In this document: piece by piece, positions 60,250 to 64,000 of the stretch | Numbering within the stretch: the stretch's first letter is position 1 | Layout: each line of letters starts with the position of its first letter | From: Ditibartonella apihabitans | GTDB lineage: Bacteria; Pseudomonadota; Alphaproteobacteria; Rhizobiales; Rhizobiaceae | NCBI RefSeq assembly: GCF_002007485.1 | Contig: NZ_CP015820.1 | Span: forward strand, 310,001-374,000 | Direction: 5' to 3' | Length of the DNA: 64,000 nucleotides | Position numbers and translations under genes: made by a program | The notes under the pieces: model-generated | Seen by the model: the letters and a program-made list of their open reading frames with translations, nothing else | What the model was told of the DNA's origin: nothing | The model's database searches: none

Positions 60250-60276
60250 AACGCGGGAAATTCCCGCGTTATTTTT
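60250..60276 (+). terminator. Terminator/attenuator between pstS and pstC
   Basis: A perfect inverted repeat AACGCGGGAA (60250-60259) with TTCCCGCGTT (60261-60270), then ATTTTT. It lies inside the operon, 8 bases after the pstS stop and 21 before pstC. Partial termination here would give more PstS than permease, a common pattern for binding-protein operons. Confidence 0.85.
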
Positions 60277-60297
60277 GAAATAAAACCGGAAAATGGA

Positions 60298-61782
60298 ATG
60301 TCCATATCACTATTAATCTTGGTTATTTTTGCTCTTGGCATAGCCGGGTTTGTCATTTCGGGAAAGCGTGCCGCTTCAATCGAGAAACAAGGTAAAAAAT
60401 TGCATTCGCGGCCATATTATTTTGGCTGGTGGACATTTTTGCTGACGGTCGTTCCCGCTTTTCTCGTTCTTATATTGTGGGAATTGGGAAGTGCTGTCTA
60501 TCTTGAAGAACGCGCTTCGACCGGATTGACTGAAATTGTAAAAAGCGGAGAGACGTTAAATCACAGTTTGGCATTAAGCACGGTTGACAGTCTTACCCGC
60601 GCTTTTTCGACCGCCAAAACCGACATTGCAGATCTTGATCTTAATCATCCGGCATCCCCGCTCACTTATAAAACAATAAGCGATGATATGGCAAAAAAAG
60701 GCATTATGCTGCCGAGTGAGGGAGCAGATAGCCTTATTCCGGTTGCTATAGACTGGTATAAAGGGGCAACGAAGTCCCATTTCTATTGTTTGATTGTCAC
60801 ATTGGTTATTGCAATTGTCGGCCTGTTTTCTGGTATTTTGGGGGTGGGCGAGAAAAAACGCGCCCGCAACAAAGTCGAGAAGATGGTGTTTGTCGGCCTC
60901 GTTATTGCCTCTATCGTGGCCATTCTTGCAACCATCGGCATTTTCTTTTCAATGCTGTTCCAAACAATCAGTTTTTTCAAAGTTGTGCCGTTGTCGAATT
61001 TCTTTTTCGGTACTGTTTGGGACCCGCGTTTTAGCGCAAGCGGTTCGGCCGGTGCTGTCGGGCAATTCGGTTTGCTGCCGCTTCTCGCCGGTACACTTTA
61101 TATTGCCTTGGTTTCAATGATTTTTGCGGTTCCGGTGGGGCTTTTTGCGGCTATATACATGTCGGAATATGCTTCCCGCCGTGTGCGTGCAATTATCAAA
61201 CCGCTATTGGAGGTTCTGGCCGGTATTCCGACAATTGTTTACGGGTTTTTCGCTCTGGTTACTGTCGGGCCGTTCTTGCGGGATCTTTCAATTGCCATTG
61301 CTGGCGGACAAGGTTTCATTATGTCGCAAAGCATTTTGACTGCCGGTCTCGTTATGGGAATTATGTTAATACCTTTTGTATCCTCGCTTTCCGACGATAT
61401 TATATCGGCAGTACCGCAAGCTTTGCGTGATGGTTCATACGGGCTTGGCGCCACACAATCGGAAACCATTAAAAAGGTTGTCCTTCCGGCAGCATTGCCG
61501 GGGATTGTGGGTGCAGTGTTGTTGACCGCATCACGGGCTATCGGCGAAACAATGATTGTCGTTCTTGCAGCCGGTGTTGCAGCAAATCTGACCCTTAATC
61601 CGTTCGAGGCCATGACAACGATGACAGTAAAAATCGTCAATCAGCTCACCGGTGACCTTGAATTCAATTCGCCGCAGACATTGGTTGCATTTGCCCTCGG
61701 TATGACGCTCTTTGTACTGACACTTTTGATGAATGTTTTTGCGCTTTATATTGTGCGTAAATATAGGGAACAATATGAATGA
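60298..61782 (+). CDS. pstC: Phosphate ABC transporter permease PstC
   Basis: Inner-membrane phosphate channel subunit. The 494-residue protein is the long form with an extra N-terminal segment (about 1-150: one or two helices and a periplasmic region) before the standard six-helix core starting near 165. The EAA-like loop is DGSYGLGATQSETIKKVVLPAA (near 379-400). The stop overlaps pstA. Confidence 0.94.
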   Translation: MSISLLILVIFALGIAGFVISGKRAASIEKQGKKLHSRPYYFGWWTFLLTVVPAFLVLILWELGSAVYLEERASTGLTEIVKSGETLNHSLALSTVDSLTRAFSTAKTDIADLDLNHPASPLTYKTISDDMAKKGIMLPSEGADSLIPVAIDWYKGATKSHFYCLIVTLVIAIVGLFSGILGVGEKKRARNKVEKMVFVGLVIASIVAILATIGIFFSMLFQTISFFKVVPLSNFFFGTVWDPRFSASGSAGAVGQFGLLPLLAGTLYIALVSMIFAVPVGLFAAIYMSEYASRRVRAIIKPLLEVLAGIPTIVYGFFALVTVGPFLRDLSIAIAGGQGFIMSQSILTAGLVMGIMLIPFVSSLSDDIISAVPQALRDGSYGLGATQSETIKKVVLPAALPGIVGAVLLTASRAIGETMIVVLAAGVAANLTLNPFEAMTTMTVKIVNQLTGDLEFNSPQTLVAFALGMTLFVLTLLMNVFALYIVRKYREQYE

Positions 61783-63071
61783 GTAACGTTGTTCAAACGC
61801 CAAGACGCGACATCGGGTTAAAGCGCCGTTATCGGGCGGAACGGCGTTTCCGCGCCTATGGGCTTTTAGCAATCGGGGTCGGGCTTTTATTTCTCGTTAT
61901 TCTTTTGTGGTCGATTATTGCTCAAGGGGTGAGTGCGTTTCAACAGACAACGATGACCTTGCCTGTCTATTTCGATGAACAGATTATTGACCCGAAAGGC
62001 GAGCGGCTCACAAATCCCAAAGTCCTCATTACCGCAAATTATCCGCTGCTTGTGCGCAATACTCTCGCAGACAAGCTTGGCGTTGATAAGAATAACCATG
62101 GCGCAATGCGTGAACTCAACCGCATGATTTCAGGTGGTGTGCGCGTTGAAATACGTAAGCTTCTTATTGAGCATCCCGATTATATCGGTAAAACCCGCAC
62201 GATTGATGTATTAGCCGCCGCCGATATCGATTCTGCTTTCAAAGGGCAAATCGACCTTTCTGTTCCAGAACAAAATCGTAAGGTCACTAATCGCCAGATC
62301 GGGTGGATGGAAAAACTCGCTTCCGACGGCACATTGCATAAAGCTTTCAATAAAGGGCTTTTCACATTCGGGGCTTCAAGCCGGCCGGAAACATCCGGAC
62401 TTGGCGTTGCCATTATCGGTTCGGCTTATATGATGGCAATCGTGTTGATATTGTCTTTGCCGATTGGAGTTGCAACAGCCATTTATCTTGAAGAATTTGC
62501 CCGCCGCAGCAGGTTCAATGATATAATAGAGGTGAACATCAATAATCTTGCAGCTGTGCCGTCTATCGTTTTCGGTTTGCTAGGGCTTTCCATCTTTATC
62601 AATTTTCTGCATCTGCCGCGCGCCTCGTCAATTGTCGGGGGGCTCGTATTAACGCTCATGACGCTGCCAACAATCATTATTGCAACGCGTGCTGCTTTGC
62701 GGGCAGTTCCGCCTTCAATACGGGATGCAGCGTTGGGACTTGGTGCATCAAAAACGCAAACCATTTTTGGTCATGTTTTGCCGCTTGCCTTGCCTGGAAT
62801 TCTCACCGGTACAATCCTTGGTCTTGCAAGGGCTTTGGGGGAAACAGCGCCACTTTTATTGATCGGCATGGTCGCCTTTGTTGCAAATTATCCGGCAACC
62901 CCGATGGAACCCGCAACAGCCCTTCCGGTCCAAATTTACATGTGGGCAAATGAGCCGGAACGTGCCTTTAATGAACGTACATTCGGAGCGATCATCATTT
63001 TGATGGCGTTTCTCGCTATCATGAATATAGCCGCAGTATTGCTGCGCCGTAAATTTGAACGGCGCTGGTAA
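61779..63071 (+). CDS. pstA: Phosphate ABC transporter permease PstA
   Basis: Second permease subunit, 430 residues. It also carries an extended N-terminal region: one helix (about 28-50) and a periplasmic domain (about 60-195), the DUF3333-type extension of alphaproteobacteria, before the core. The EAA-like loop DAALGLGASKTQTIFGHVLPLA lies near 313-334. Overlaps pstC by ATGA. Confidence 0.94.
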   Translation: MSNVVQTPRRDIGLKRRYRAERRFRAYGLLAIGVGLLFLVILLWSIIAQGVSAFQQTTMTLPVYFDEQIIDPKGERLTNPKVLITANYPLLVRNTLADKLGVDKNNHGAMRELNRMISGGVRVEIRKLLIEHPDYIGKTRTIDVLAAADIDSAFKGQIDLSVPEQNRKVTNRQIGWMEKLASDGTLHKAFNKGLFTFGASSRPETSGLGVAIIGSAYMMAIVLILSLPIGVATAIYLEEFARRSRFNDIIEVNINNLAAVPSIVFGLLGLSIFINFLHLPRASSIVGGLVLTLMTLPTIIIATRAALRAVPPSIRDAALGLGASKTQTIFGHVLPLALPGILTGTILGLARALGETAPLLLIGMVAFVANYPATPMEPATALPVQIYMWANEPERAFNERTFGAIIILMAFLAIMNIAAVLLRRKFERRW

Positions 63072-63139
63072 AGTTGAAGTTGAACATATTGATTTAGCGA
63101 GCCCATTCTGGCTCAAGACGAAATAGGATTAGGTCGATA

Positions 63140-63898
63140 ATGAAAATCAAGATGCGTGGTCAGGATGTCAAAGTGTTTTATGGCGCCAAAGAAGCTTTGC
63201 ATGGTGTCAGCCTTGATATTCCCGAACATCAGGTTATGGCATTGATTGGTCCGTCCGGTTGCGGCAAGTCAACTTTCCTGCGTTGTCTCAATCGTATGAA
63301 TGATACAATTGACGGGGCAAAAGTAACCGGTCTTATCACTCTTGACGGGCAGGATATTTATGATCCGGATATCGACGTTGTCGAATTGCGCGCCCGTGTC
63401 GGTATGGTCTTTCAAAAACCCAATCCTTTCCCGAAGTCCATATACGAGAATGTCGCCTATGGGCCGCGTATTCATGGACTTGCCAAATCACGCAAGGAAC
63501 TTGATATGATCGTTGAACAAAGCCTTGTCAAAGCCGGTTTGTTCGATGAGGTCAAAGACCGTTTGAACGATGCCGGAACCGGTCTTTCCGGTGGGCAGCA
63601 GCAACGCTTGTGCATTGCACGCGCTATTGCGGTCAGTCCGGAAGTGATCTTGATGGATGAACCATGTTCCGCACTCGACCCGATTGCAACGGCGCGCATT
63701 GAAGAATTGATTGATGATTTGCGCGAGAATTTTACGATTGTTATCGTTACCCATTCAATGCAGCAGGCTGCACGCGTTTCGCAATATACGGCGATGTTCC
63801 ATTTGGGAGATCTCGTTGAAGTAGGCGAAACCGAGATGATGTTCACTTCACCAAAAGAGCAACGTACACAAGATTATATTACCGGTCGTTTCGGTTAA
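63140..63898 (+). CDS. pstB: Phosphate ABC transporter ATP-binding protein PstB
   Basis: Cytosolic ATPase that powers phosphate import. 252 residues: Walker [10 protein letters not shown] (near 37-45), Q-loop region [17 protein letters not shown], signature LSGGQQQR (near 151-158), Walker [13 protein letters not shown] (near 171-182). All catalytic elements are intact. Confidence 0.97.
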   Translation: MKIKMRGQDVKVFYGAKEALHGVSLDIPEHQVMALIGPSGCGKSTFLRCLNRMNDTIDGAKVTGLITLDGQDIYDPDIDVVELRARVGMVFQKPNPFPKSIYENVAYGPRIHGLAKSRKELDMIVEQSLVKAGLFDEVKDRLNDAGTGLSGGQQQRLCIARAIAVSPEVILMDEPCSALDPIATARIEELIDDLRENFTIVIVTHSMQQAARVSQYTAMFHLGDLVEVGETEMMFTSPKEQRTQDYITGRFG

Positions 63899-63915
63899 AT
63901 TCAGGGAGCACGCTT

Positions 63916-64000
63916 ATGCCAATAAATCATACCGTCCGTTCATTCGATGAGGAGTTGGGCTACCTTGAAGCAAAAATTGCCAAAATGGGAACTTTTGCTA
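63916..64000 (+). CDS. phoU: Phosphate signalling protein PhoU, 5' end only
   Basis: The ATG at 63916, with an AGGGAGCA ribosome site, opens a frame beginning MPINHTVRSFDEEL, followed by LEAKIAKMG, as in PhoU N-termini. Only 28 codons lie in the window. PhoU modulates Pst transport and PhoR signalling, and its place after pstB is the usual one. Confidence 0.88.
   Translation, partial: MPINHTVRSFDEELGYLEAKIAKMGTFA

Overview
This 64 kb window looks like a contiguous piece of an alphaproteobacterial chromosome of the order Hyphomicrobiales (Rhizobiales), most likely family Bartonellaceae. The evidence is gene content and order: dnaA-dnaN-recF; tsaB-rimI-miaB-phoH-ybeY-corC-lnt-HTH-metK-trmB; rimP-nusA-ylxR-infB-rbfA-truB-rpsO-pnp; irr divergent from fabA-fabB-fabI; the cytochrome c gene divergent from kdsB-pheA. 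Moderate GC content and a complete cyoABCD quinol oxidase operon would suit a bee-gut type Bartonella better than the AT-rich mammalian pathogens. That placement is inference from memory, not a database match.

Layout. 0.5-5.2 kb: replication initiation and clamp (dnaA, dnaN, recF) and aroQ. 5.4-9.6 kb: cyoABCD cytochrome bo3-type quinol oxidase, ending in a strong terminator. 9.7-12.3 kb: an eroded, mostly non-coding stretch with degenerate 28-bp tandem repeats, a frameshifted dps gene and a very AT-rich block of about 500 bp. 12.3-22.3 kb: tRNA modification, RNA/ribosome maturation and envelope genes (tsaB, rimI, miaB, phoH, ybeY, corC, lnt), a frameshifted XRE regulator, metK and trmB. 22.5-35.2 kb: the transcription/translation superoperon rimP to pnp, interrupted between truB and rpsO by a convergent MFS gene. 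35.6-39.4 kb: an RsmC-like methyltransferase and the unsaturated fatty-acid genes fabI, fabB, fabA (minus strand), with irr divergent. 40.5-46.4 kb (minus strand): CDF transporter, lytic transglycosylase, recR, ybaB, dnaX and the 4.5S SRP RNA. 46.4-50.4 kb: HIT protein, nudC, pheA, kdsB, membrane cytochrome c. 50.5-56.4 kb: yejABEF peptide ABC importer. 56.8-64 kb: a small hypothetical ORF, moeB-like, gshB, and pstSCAB with the start of phoU, cut by the window end.

Most of the window is ordinary core genome. I did not find a convincing new multi-gene system. The most notable signals are three apparent single-base frameshifts within 9 kb (dps, rimI, XRE regulator); the degenerate repeat/AT-rich segment at 9.7-12.1 kb; possible RNA structures upstream of cyoA, in the cyoA-cyoB gap, upstream of metK and between ybaB and recR; a perfect inverted repeat upstream of dnaA; and lineage-style protein insertions or tails in RecF, CyoD and PNPase.
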